A DNA stretch of 64,000 nucleotides. Origin: an uncultured Alistipes sp. (lineage in GTDB: Bacteria; Bacteroidota; Bacteroidia; Bacteroidales; Rikenellaceae). Positions 16,993-23,203 of the stretch are shown here, one piece after another (the stretch's first letter is position 1; every line of letters starts with the position of its first letter). The notes under the pieces are model-generated. The model ran no database searches. It worked only from the letters and a program-made list of their open reading frames with translations, and was not told the DNA's origin. Location of the stretch: NCBI GenBank assembly GCA_947573795.1, contig CANPHE010000007.1, forward strand, positions 21,498 to 85,497, read 5' to 3'. A program made the translations under genes and the position numbers.

Positions 16993-17581
16993 AAAGCAGC
17001 CCGGCTTCGTAGTAGACGACGATCTGTTCGATGATGCGATCCTCGCCGTCGCGGTCGTATTCCGATTTGAGATTCTGCCCGAAGACCCGCGAGACGCCCT
17101 GCCAGAATCCGGCGACGAAACCTCCGCGGAACTCCTTGAGCACTTCATAGGCCGTGTATTCGGTTTCGCGGTCGATGAGTTTGAGCAATACCTTGCCCTG
17201 CGTGCGGGTCATATGCTTCAGAATGGGGGTATACTCCTCCTTGATCTGGTCGTAGATACCTTTGATATATTCTTTCTGCGCCTTTTTGGTCGGCAGGCGG
17301 CACAATTCGTCCTCCATATCCTGCATCTTGGCCTTCGCGATCTTGGCGATGGGGTAGACCTTCTTCACCGCATCGACCAACCGGCGGTAACGCCGCAGGT
17401 CGACCGGACGGCTGAATACGTAGACCGGAAGAATGTGGACCAGCGGGATGGAATCGCCGCGCTCCACGGTCCACTCCTGGTGCCAGAAACCGCGCCCGCG
17501 CTGTGCCTGCGCCTCGAAAACCGAGACGAGGATTGCCGCGATGAGTACGGACGTCCGGAGGATGAATCGTAAACGGATCAT
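16991..17581 (-). CDS. DUF4294 family secreted protein
   Basis: The 196-residue protein has a signal peptide and then the DUF4294 core: LPVYVFSRPVDLRRYRRLV, a helical VKKVYPIAKIAKAKM segment and KLIDRETEYTAYEVLKEFRG. The family is restricted to Bacteroidetes and has no known function. The ATG at 17581 lies only three bases after the -7 box of its promoter, so the mRNA is likely leaderless. An upstream in-frame TTG lies within the promoter box and is rejected. Confidence 0.85.
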   Translation of the reverse strand: MIRLRFILRTSVLIAAILVSVFEAQAQRGRGFWHQEWTVERGDSIPLVHILPVYVFSRPVDLRRYRRLVDAVKKVYPIAKIAKAKMQDMEDELCRLPTKKAQKEYIKGIYDQIKEEYTPILKHMTRTQGKVLLKLIDRETEYTAYEVLKEFRGGFVAGFWQGVSRVFGQNLKSEYDRDGEDRIIEQIVVYYEAGLL

Positions 17582-17584
17582 GCA

Positions 17585-17616
17585 CAAAGATACGAATAAG
17601 CGAGAGCAATGGCAAA
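17585..17616 (-). promoter_or_regulatory. Promoter of the DUF4294 gene, inside the 54-bp repeat
   Basis: On the minus strand, TTTG is at 17616-17613 and TATCTTTG at 17592-17585 with a 20-bp spacer. It is part of repeat copy A. Confidence 0.8.
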
Positions 17617-17638
17617 TTTATTTGGCAATTGCCGAGCG
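17585..17638 (-). repeat. 54-bp promoter-bearing repeat, copy A
   Basis: This copy differs from copy B (18431-18484) at one position of 54. It reads, in the promoter direction, CGCTCGGCAATTGCC, then AAATAAATTTGCCATTGC, then TCTCGCTTATTCG and TATCTTTG. The palindrome GGCAATTGCC sits just upstream of the -33 box, where an activator or repressor could bind. Confidence 0.85.
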
Positions 17639-17700
17639 TTAACCGAACGCGAGCCGCGCATCGGCATCCGGATAACGACGATTTTTAGGCGTCCGCCCCC

Positions 17701-18162
17701 ATGAAAGGAACGGAATTTGCCGGCTCGGGATATCGAAACATAAATCCGCTTGCCATGATCGAGAACGTAACTGTGTCGATGAACCGCGACTCGCGATTCC
17801 GACCCGAATGCACGCAGAAGTGCGACGAAATGAATCCTCATGAACTGCTGCTCTACGCCGCAGCCGAATGCACCGCTTACACACTGCTCGCGATGCTCGA
17901 AAGCCTGCACATCGAGCCACAACGCATCGAAATCGGTTATTCGGGCGATATCGGTGATGAAAAAAAGACACCGCGGGGTATTTTCCGTTCGTTCCACGTC
18001 GTCTACAACATCGCGTGCGATACCGAGGCCGACCAAACTCGGATAAGCCGGGCCGTCCGGCTCACGCACGAAAAATACGGTCCCATGACGCAGATGCTGC
18101 GCCGCATCGCCCCTGTATCGCAAGAGATCGCCATCGTCACCACTCAGCCCGAAAAAGCTTAG
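17701..18162 (+). CDS. OsmC family protein lacking the second cysteine
   Basis: The 153-residue protein has the OsmC/Ohr fold pattern, with the first conserved Cys in AAAECTAYTLLAML (Cys57). OsmC and Ohr peroxidases reduce organic hydroperoxides with two cysteines. The second, usually in a KYC-like motif, is replaced: the sequence is HEKYGPMTQ with Gly127. Peroxidase activity of the classical type is therefore doubtful. The start could be 17701 or the ATG at 17755; no clear promoter is seen on this strand. It stands alone between repeat copies A and B. Confidence 0.8.
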   Translation: MKGTEFAGSGYRNINPLAMIENVTVSMNRDSRFRPECTQKCDEMNPHELLLYAAAECTAYTLLAMLESLHIEPQRIEIGYSGDIGDEKKTPRGIFRSFHVVYNIACDTEADQTRISRAVRLTHEKYGPMTQMLRRIAPVSQEIAIVTTQPEKA

Positions 18163-18190
18163 AGCGACCGAACCCCAATTTCCAGAAAAA

Positions 18191-18224
18191 GAGTCCCGAT
18201 GACGGAAAATCCGCCTCGGGACTC
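18191..18224 (-). terminator. Strong hairpin after the OsmC gene
   Basis: GAGTCCCGA (18191-18199) and TCGGGACTC (18216-18224) are perfect inverted repeats. Read on the minus strand the stem is followed by TTTTTC, as in an intrinsic terminator; on the plus strand no T tract follows. No minus-strand gene ends here, so its role is unclear. Confidence 0.5.
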
Positions 18225-18263
18225 TCCGTTATGCCTCCGAAACTCGTAAGAAACGCCCTATTT

Positions 18264-18295
18264 CTTGGTGTTTCCGGGAGAAATACATACATTTG
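18264..18295 (+). promoter_or_regulatory. Orphan promoter in front of a 60-nt hairpin
   Basis: CTTG at 18264-18267 and TACATTTG at 18288-18295 are 20 bp apart. No protein gene follows; the predicted start near 18302 lies ten bases before a long hairpin, see the candidate RNA. Confidence 0.5.
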
Positions 18296-18301
18296 TGTAG
18301 T

Positions 18302-18384
18302 TAATAAAGCCCATTGCCGGAAAAAAGATTCGTTTTCAAGCGCCTCTTGAAAATATCTTTTTTCGGCAATGCTTATTTTTCGGG
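18302..18384 (+). ncRNA. Candidate small RNA: long hairpin behind its own promoter
   Basis: A near-perfect inverted repeat spans 18312-18371. The outer arms are CATTGCCG (18312-18319) and CGGCAATG (18364-18371), the middle arms AAAAAAGAT (18321-18329) and ATCTTTTTT (18355-18363), and the inner arms TTTTCAAG (18333-18340) and CTTGAAAA (18346-18353) around a five-base loop. A T-rich run follows (CTTATTTTTC). A promoter match lies just upstream. No open reading frame here looks like a protein. It may be a small RNA, a REP-like palindrome or an overbuilt terminator for the OsmC gene. Confidence 0.4.
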
Positions 18385-18430
18385 TTTTCCGAAGCCGCGA
18401 CTCGTGAATTCCCTCGTGTAAGGATACTCC

Positions 18431-18484
18431 CGCTCGGCAATTGCCAAATAAATTTGCCATTGCACTCGCTTATTCGTATCTTTG
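18431..18484 (+). repeat. 54-bp promoter-bearing repeat, copy B
   Basis: This copy is identical to copy A except at one position and differs from copy C (26222-26275) at three. It includes the palindrome GGCAATTGCC at 18436-18445 directly upstream of the promoter at 18453-18484. The repeat shows short open frames on both strands that look like tiny proteins but are only shadows of the repeat. Confidence 0.85.
18453..18484 (+). promoter_or_regulatory. Promoter within repeat copy B
   Basis: TTTG at 18453-18456 and TATCTTTG at 18477-18484 have a 20-bp spacer. A terminator lies only about 28 bases downstream of the -7 box, so this promoter would make a transcript of about 50 bases unless read-through occurs. 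Confidence 0.75.
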
Positions 18485-18511
18485 GCTTCACCGAAGATAC
18501 TGCGCCTCGGA

Positions 18512-18538
18512 AAAAATGCAAGCAAGCTTGCTTTTTTC
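18512..18538 (+). terminator. Intrinsic terminator or attenuator before the YciO/TsaC-like gene
   Basis: GCAAGC (18518-18523) pairs with GCTTGC (18526-18531), flanked by AAAAAA on the left and TTTTTT on the right. It lies between two promoters of the same strand. Confidence 0.7.
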
Positions 18539-18560
18539 TCTCGGCTTATTCGTATCTTTG
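18528..18560 (+). promoter_or_regulatory. Proximal promoter of the YciO/TsaC-like gene
   Basis: TATCTTTG at 18553-18560 is preceded by TTG at 18528-18530, a 22-bp spacer that is slightly long. The sequence before the box, CGGCTTATTCG, matches the right end of the 54-bp repeat. The ATG follows after six bases. Confidence 0.6.
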
Positions 18561-18566
18561 TCCATT

Positions 18567-19166
18567 ATGCTGACGAAAATCCATGCTCGGAATCCTTCGG
18601 AAAAGGAGTTGCGACGTACCGTCGAGACGCTCGAACGGGACGGGGTAATCATTTACCCCACCGACAGCGTATATGCCTTCGGGTGCTCGATCCGCTCGGC
18701 GAAAGGCGCCGAGCAGTTGCAGCGCCTACGGGGCAAACGCGACAGCGAACCGGCGATCGTATTCGCCGACCTGGCGCAGGTGGCCGAATACTGTCGGGTC
18801 GACAACGCCGCATTCCGGATTCTGCGGCGCAACCTGCCGGGGCCTTTCACCTTCATCCTGCCCGCCTCGTCGCGCATTCCGGCCCGAGTGATCGGCAAGC
18901 GCAAGACGATCGGCGCGCGGATTCCGGCCCATCCCGTAGCCCGGGCGATCGTCGAGATGCTCGGCGCACCGATGATTACCGCCTCGGTATACGACGACGA
19001 GACGACGGAATACACCACCGATCCCGAGCTGATCCACGAACGCTACGGACGCACGGTCGAACTGGTGATCGACGGCGGCATCGGGGAGACCGCCCCGACG
19101 ACGGTAGTCGACCTCTCGCAGGGCGAACCGACGATTCTGCGCGAAGGCAAGGGCACGCTCGACTGA
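18567..19166 (+). CDS. Threonylcarbamoyl-AMP synthase family protein (YciO/TsaC/Sua5)
   Basis: The 199-residue protein has the YrdC-like fold. Members make threonylcarbamoyl-AMP for the t6A modification of tRNA, although YciO proteins may have another role. Diagnostic segments are GVIIYPTDSVYAFGCSI near residue 28, the KRDSEPAIVF loop, LPGPFTFILP, and IGARIPAHPVARAI. The sequence resembles YciO more than TsaC, so no symbol is given. The ATG at 18567 lies six bases after the -7 box, suggesting a leaderless mRNA. It is followed by the DUF4199 gene after 46 bases. Confidence 0.85.
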   Translation: MLTKIHARNPSEKELRRTVETLERDGVIIYPTDSVYAFGCSIRSAKGAEQLQRLRGKRDSEPAIVFADLAQVAEYCRVDNAAFRILRRNLPGPFTFILPASSRIPARVIGKRKTIGARIPAHPVARAIVEMLGAPMITASVYDDETTEYTTDPELIHERYGRTVELVIDGGIGETAPTTVVDLSQGEPTILREGKGTLD

Positions 19167-19212
19167 CAATATAGGACCTAACGAAAAAGATCATATAACA
19201 ATACACAAAATC

Positions 19213-19794
19213 ATGGAAAAGAATAAATTTTGGGACGAGACCGCACGCTATGGCGCCATACTGGGCGGCATCCTGGCCCTTTCGTTCATCCTGGAAACCT
19301 CGATGTCGCTCTCGGGACGCATGTCCCTCTATACGTTGCTGGGACTCGAATGGATCGTGGTCGTCGTGCTGCACTACTACCTGCTGCACCGCTTCACCCG
19401 ACAGTACTCCACGCGCTACTCCGCCGAGGAGGGATTTTCGTTCGGACAGGGCTATGCCTATCTGATGGCCGTTTCGGGTTTCGCCGGGGCGATCGTCGGC
19501 GTCGTGCAGGCCGTCTATCTCCACCTCGTCATGGGTTACGAGAACTACACCGAGCGTATGTCCGCCGCCATTACGGAGCTTCTCGCCAGCGGCGGCGAAG
19601 TTCCGGCCCAGATGGAAGGAATGATCGAGCAATTGATCGACCAGATGCAGTCGGCCGCGACGCCTTCGGTGCTCTCGACCGTATGGGGCGGCATCTTCAC
19701 CAGCCTGCTTTTCGGCGCATTCTTCGGTCTGATTATCGCAGGTGTGCTGTCGCGCGCTCCGCGTCCGTTCGACACGTCCGACAACCTCGAATAG
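19213..19794 (+). CDS. DUF4199 family membrane protein
   Basis: The 193-residue protein has four likely membrane segments: about residues 12-28, 38-58, 78-100 and 150-175. Family DUF4199 is common in Bacteroidetes and its function is unknown. It directly precedes a GT2 glycosyltransferase gene, as it often does in this phylum, with one base between stop and start. It probably belongs to the operon 18567-21233. Confidence 0.85.
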   Translation: MEKNKFWDETARYGAILGGILALSFILETSMSLSGRMSLYTLLGLEWIVVVVLHYYLLHRFTRQYSTRYSAEEGFSFGQGYAYLMAVSGFAGAIVGVVQAVYLHLVMGYENYTERMSAAITELLASGGEVPAQMEGMIEQLIDQMQSAATPSVLSTVWGGIFTSLLFGAFFGLIIAGVLSRAPRPFDTSDNLE

Positions 19795-19795
19795 C

Positions 19796-20755
19796 ATGGA
19801 AAACAAACCCGATATTTCGGTCGTCGTACCGCTCTACAACGAAGCCGAATCGCTGCCCGAACTCCTTGCGTGGATCGACCGCGTAGCCCGCGCGAACGAC
19901 CTGAGCTACGAAACGATCCTCGTGGACGACGGTTCGTCGGACGATTCGTGGGCCGTCGTCGAGCAGCTCAAGGGGCGATATCCCGCCGTACGGGGTATTT
20001 CGTTTCGGCGCAACTACGGCAAATCGGCCGCCCTTTACTGCGGTTTCGCAGCCGCCGAAGGCGAGGTCGTTATTACGATGGACGCCGACCTGCAAGACTC
20101 GCCCGACGAGATTCCCGCCCTGCGACGCATGATCGTCGAGGAGGGTTACGATCTGGTGTCGGGCTGGAAAAAACGCCGCCACGACCCTGCGGGCAAGCGC
20201 TGGCCGAGCAAGTTTTTCAACTGGACGGCCCGCCGCGCCTCGGGCATCAAACTCCACGACTTCAATTGCGGGCTGAAGGCTTACCGCCGCAAGGTCGTGA
20301 AGTCGATCGAGGTCTACGGCGAGATGCACCGCTTCATTCCGATTCTGGCGCGTCAGGCCGGATTCCGCCGCATCGGCGAGAAAGTCGTGGAGCACCGCGC
20401 CCGGAAATACGGCTACTCGAAATTCGGACTCGAACGCATGGTGAAGGGCTATCTGGACCTTATCAGCGTGCTGTTCATGTCCCACTTCGGTCGTTCGCCG
20501 ATGTACCTTTTCGGCAGCCTCGGCACGCTGATGTTCCTCCTCGGCGGAGGCACGACGCTGTGGGTCATCGCCGAGAAGCTGTGGAAACAGGCGCACGGAC
20601 TTCCCCTGCGCGCCGTGACGGAACAACCGCTTTTCTACCTCGCGATGCTGGCCGTCGTGCTGGGCGTACAACTTTTTCTGGCGGGATTCTTGGGCGAAAT
20701 GATCAACCGCAACTCCCCGGACCGCAACCGTTATCTGATCGACAAAACCCTGTAA
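19796..20755 (+). CDS. Family 2 glycosyltransferase, dolichol-phosphate mannosyltransferase-like
   Basis: The 319-residue enzyme has an N-terminal GT2 (GT-A) domain with VVVPLYNEAESLPEL, the nucleotide-binding DDGSSDDSW and the metal-binding MDADLQDSPDEIP, then KYGYSKFGLERM, followed by two C-terminal membrane helices (about residues 235-260 and 275-300). This plan fits DPM1/GtrB-like proteins that load a sugar on undecaprenyl phosphate, but the sugar is unknown. It lies between DUF4199 and DUF4293 genes. Confidence 0.88.
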   Translation: MENKPDISVVVPLYNEAESLPELLAWIDRVARANDLSYETILVDDGSSDDSWAVVEQLKGRYPAVRGISFRRNYGKSAALYCGFAAAEGEVVITMDADLQDSPDEIPALRRMIVEEGYDLVSGWKKRRHDPAGKRWPSKFFNWTARRASGIKLHDFNCGLKAYRRKVVKSIEVYGEMHRFIPILARQAGFRRIGEKVVEHRARKYGYSKFGLERMVKGYLDLISVLFMSHFGRSPMYLFGSLGTLMFLLGGGTTLWVIAEKLWKQAHGLPLRAVTEQPLFYLAMLAVVLGVQLFLAGFLGEMINRNSPDRNRYLIDKTL

Positions 20756-20756
20756 T

Positions 20757-21233
20757 ATGATACAACGCATTCAGAGCATCTATCTGCTCGTCATCACGGC
20801 ACTGACCGCCACGGCCTCGTGCCTGCCCCTGGCCTGGATGGCCGACTACAACGACCGGCTCGAACTCTGCGCCTTCGCACTGCGCGACAGCAGCGGAGCG
20901 ACCGTGCAGTCGACCGTTTATCTGGGTATTCTGCTCGTCCTGGCGAGCCTGCTGCCCCTGGTCACGATCTTCCTCTACAAGCGCCGCATGCTTCAAATCC
21001 GGCTCTGCGCCGTGGAGATGGTCTTGCTGCTCGGAGCATCGTTGATGGAAGGCATCTACTACTACCTCAGCCGCCGTGCCTTCTTCGGCCTGGAACACCC
21101 CGAAGGCTACGTGCAGTCGGGCATCCAGCCGGTGATTTTCCTGCCCTTGGTAGGTCTGATTTTCGCCTACCTCGCAATCCGGGCGATTTTCCGCGACGAA
21201 CTGCTCGTGCGCGGCGTCGACCGCATCCGGTAA
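20757..21233 (+). CDS. DUF4293 family membrane protein
   Basis: The 158-residue protein begins MIQRIQSIYLL, the typical start of DUF4293, and has four membrane segments with a short extracytoplasmic loop near residues 25-55. The function is unknown. It begins one base after the glycosyltransferase stop and is the last gene before a strong terminator. Confidence 0.85.
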   Translation: MIQRIQSIYLLVITALTATASCLPLAWMADYNDRLELCAFALRDSSGATVQSTVYLGILLVLASLLPLVTIFLYKRRMLQIRLCAVEMVLLLGASLMEGIYYYLSRRAFFGLEHPEGYVQSGIQPVIFLPLVGLIFAYLAIRAIFRDELLVRGVDRIR

Positions 21234-21254
21234 TCAAGGATTGCAGACAAACGG

Positions 21255-21288
21255 AAAACGGTCTTCGGAGATTCCGAAGACCGTTTTT
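21255..21288. terminator. Bidirectional intrinsic terminator between convergent genes
   Basis: A 15-bp perfect stem, AAAACGGTCTTCGGA (21255-21269) with TCCGAAGACCGTTTT (21273-21287), has a three-base loop and T or A tracts on both sides, so it can end transcripts from either strand. Confidence 0.9.
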
Positions 21289-21305
21289 CATTGCAAGCAC
21301 CTTCC

Positions 21306-23201
21306 TCAGAAATTGAGTTTGACGCCCACCGTGCAGTTGGCCCCGTACTCGGGATACCAGGGGTATTCGTAGAGCCTGCGGTCGAGCAGATTGCGGCCCT
21401 CGGCGAAGATCGCCACCCGCGACGAAATCCGCCAGTCGAACACCGCCCGCAGATCGATGGCGAAAGGCGCGACGAAGGGGGCCGCGGTTTCAGCTTCGAA
21501 TATATCGCCATATAGAGTCGTCCACTTCCGCTCGCTCTGCATCCGCGCTTCGACGCCGAACGACACTTTGCGCCCCCGGTAATGCACTCCGAAGTCACAC
21601 GTGAAGTTCGGCTCACCCGATTCGAGCCGCTCCTGTGCATGATCCGAGATATTCTGCTTCGCATCGTTGTAAGAGTAGCCGTGAATGCCGAGCGAAAGCG
21701 TCAGTTCACTCACCGGGCGGTAAGCGACCTCTCCGCCGAATGACAGCACCGTTTGCCGGTCCTGAATCAAACCCGGCATACCGAACAGATATTCCAGGTA
21801 AATACCGTCTTCTGTCCGCGCCGCACGGTACTTGGCGCCGCAGTCGATCCAATACAGGTGGTGATCGCGGATCGAAAAACCGACATAGGCCCGATAGTCG
21901 AACTTCCCGTGCCCCAAGGTTCCGCCGATACCCGCACGGCCGTTGTAATCCACCGAACTGCGTTCGGGCCGGAGAAAAGAGTTCCCCGAAGCATTCAGCC
22001 ACGAATCCGTATAGGGGTTCAGACGCGAGATCGAACCGAAGCTGTTCGGCCGGATGTCGCCGTCCACCTCGACGAAAGGTTGCAAGGCATCCGTACCCAG
22101 ATCGAAATTCAAACGGGCGAAAGGAAGCACGTAATTGTCCTTCGTTGCATTGACTTCGGGCACCGGATCGGGCTCTTCGATCGACTCCCACAGCATCCAG
22201 GGGATACATTCGATCCGGTCGTGATAATAGTCCGCACCGACCTCGAGGCGCACGACTCCACCCCGCAAACCGTAACGGAGTCCGACATGCAACAGTTCCT
22301 CCCAATCGCCATCCAACGCCTTGCGCCCCATCGTGCGATCCCAGCCGGCACTTGCCGAGAAGCGGCTGCGGCCCCAGCCGCGGGCGATACGCCCCGAAGC
22401 GCCGAACGACCATTCGCGCATCGTCCGCCCGTCCTCACGACGGGCCTCGTCCGAAATGCCATACTGGTATCTATAATTCATATTTTCATCCCCGAAGTCC
22501 ATTCCGGAATGCCCGTGGAAAAGATTTCCGTGCGCCTCCACCTCGAAATTCGTACGGCTCAGGTCTTGGAAATCGTCACCCACACGCACCCGAAGCGACA
22601 GATCGCCGTAGTCGATCGGCGAGTCGGGAACATCCAGAATCCCCTTGGTAGGTGCCTCTTTTCCCAATCCGTAGCGATGATACAACCGGTTTTCGTAGGA
22701 GAGTTCGCCCTCGAGCGTATGACGGCCGAGGTATTTGCCCGCCGCGGCACCGAGGCGGTTGGTCATGCGCGTCGAATTGTTCTTCACACCCAGCTCGTTG
22801 CGAATGTCGGCATAGCGCCCCTCGTGGTTGACATAGCCCACGACATAGCCCGTCGAGGGGTTTTGCGACGAAGCGTAGAAATCCAGCACCGAATTGAGCG
22901 GGTAACCTGCTCCGACCTTCAGGTAGAAGGGCAGCGGGCGGTTGAACTCCCAGTAGGTCACCGTCGCGGGACGGATCGGCCGCGTGGCGAGCGTCGTGCG
23001 CAGCGACAGCGGCGTGACGGTATAATCGATATCGGGCCGCAACTTCACCGTATCGGTCATGTCGGGCGCGATGGCGAGTTTCGCGGCGCTCTCCACGCTC
23101 GGGACGTAGGCTTTGGTCACCTCGACCTGTTTTTCGACCTGTGCCGCGGCACCCCACGGCAGCGCCGCCAGCAGTGCGGCGGCAAACAGCAGTTTCTTCA
23201 T
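21306..23201 (-). CDS. Outer-membrane beta-barrel protein, TonB-dependent-receptor-like without plug
   Basis: The 631-residue product has a signal peptide (MKKLLFAAALLAALPWGAAA) and many alternating barrel strands, ending in CTVGVKLNF with terminal Phe. The N-terminus lacks the carboxypeptidase-like and plug domains expected of a true TonB-dependent receptor. It lies two bases downstream of a 996-residue TPR protein gene, so the two probably work together at the outer membrane. The ATG at 23201 is used; a TTG two codons upstream is less likely. The transported substrate, if any, is unknown. Confidence 0.75.
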   Translation of the reverse strand: MKKLLFAAALLAALPWGAAAQVEKQVEVTKAYVPSVESAAKLAIAPDMTDTVKLRPDIDYTVTPLSLRTTLATRPIRPATVTYWEFNRPLPFYLKVGAGYPLNSVLDFYASSQNPSTGYVVGYVNHEGRYADIRNELGVKNNSTRMTNRLGAAAGKYLGRHTLEGELSYENRLYHRYGLGKEAPTKGILDVPDSPIDYGDLSLRVRVGDDFQDLSRTNFEVEAHGNLFHGHSGMDFGDENMNYRYQYGISDEARREDGRTMREWSFGASGRIARGWGRSRFSASAGWDRTMGRKALDGDWEELLHVGLRYGLRGGVVRLEVGADYYHDRIECIPWMLWESIEEPDPVPEVNATKDNYVLPFARLNFDLGTDALQPFVEVDGDIRPNSFGSISRLNPYTDSWLNASGNSFLRPERSSVDYNGRAGIGGTLGHGKFDYRAYVGFSIRDHHLYWIDCGAKYRAARTEDGIYLEYLFGMPGLIQDRQTVLSFGGEVAYRPVSELTLSLGIHGYSYNDAKQNISDHAQERLESGEPNFTCDFGVHYRGRKVSFGVEARMQSERKWTTLYGDIFEAETAAPFVAPFAIDLRAVFDWRISSRVAIFAEGRNLLDRRLYEYPWYPEYGANCTVGVKLNF

Positions 23202-23203
23202 CG

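Noticed and set aside
18312..18371. Invertible promoter switch flanked by inverted repeats
   Set aside because: The repeat arms are separated by only five bases, leaving no promoter to invert, and no recombinase gene is nearby.
18137..18521. Small minus-strand proteins (about 60 to 107 residues) in the gap after the OsmC gene
   Set aside because: They consist of the promoter repeat and hairpin read backwards; no promoter or family support.
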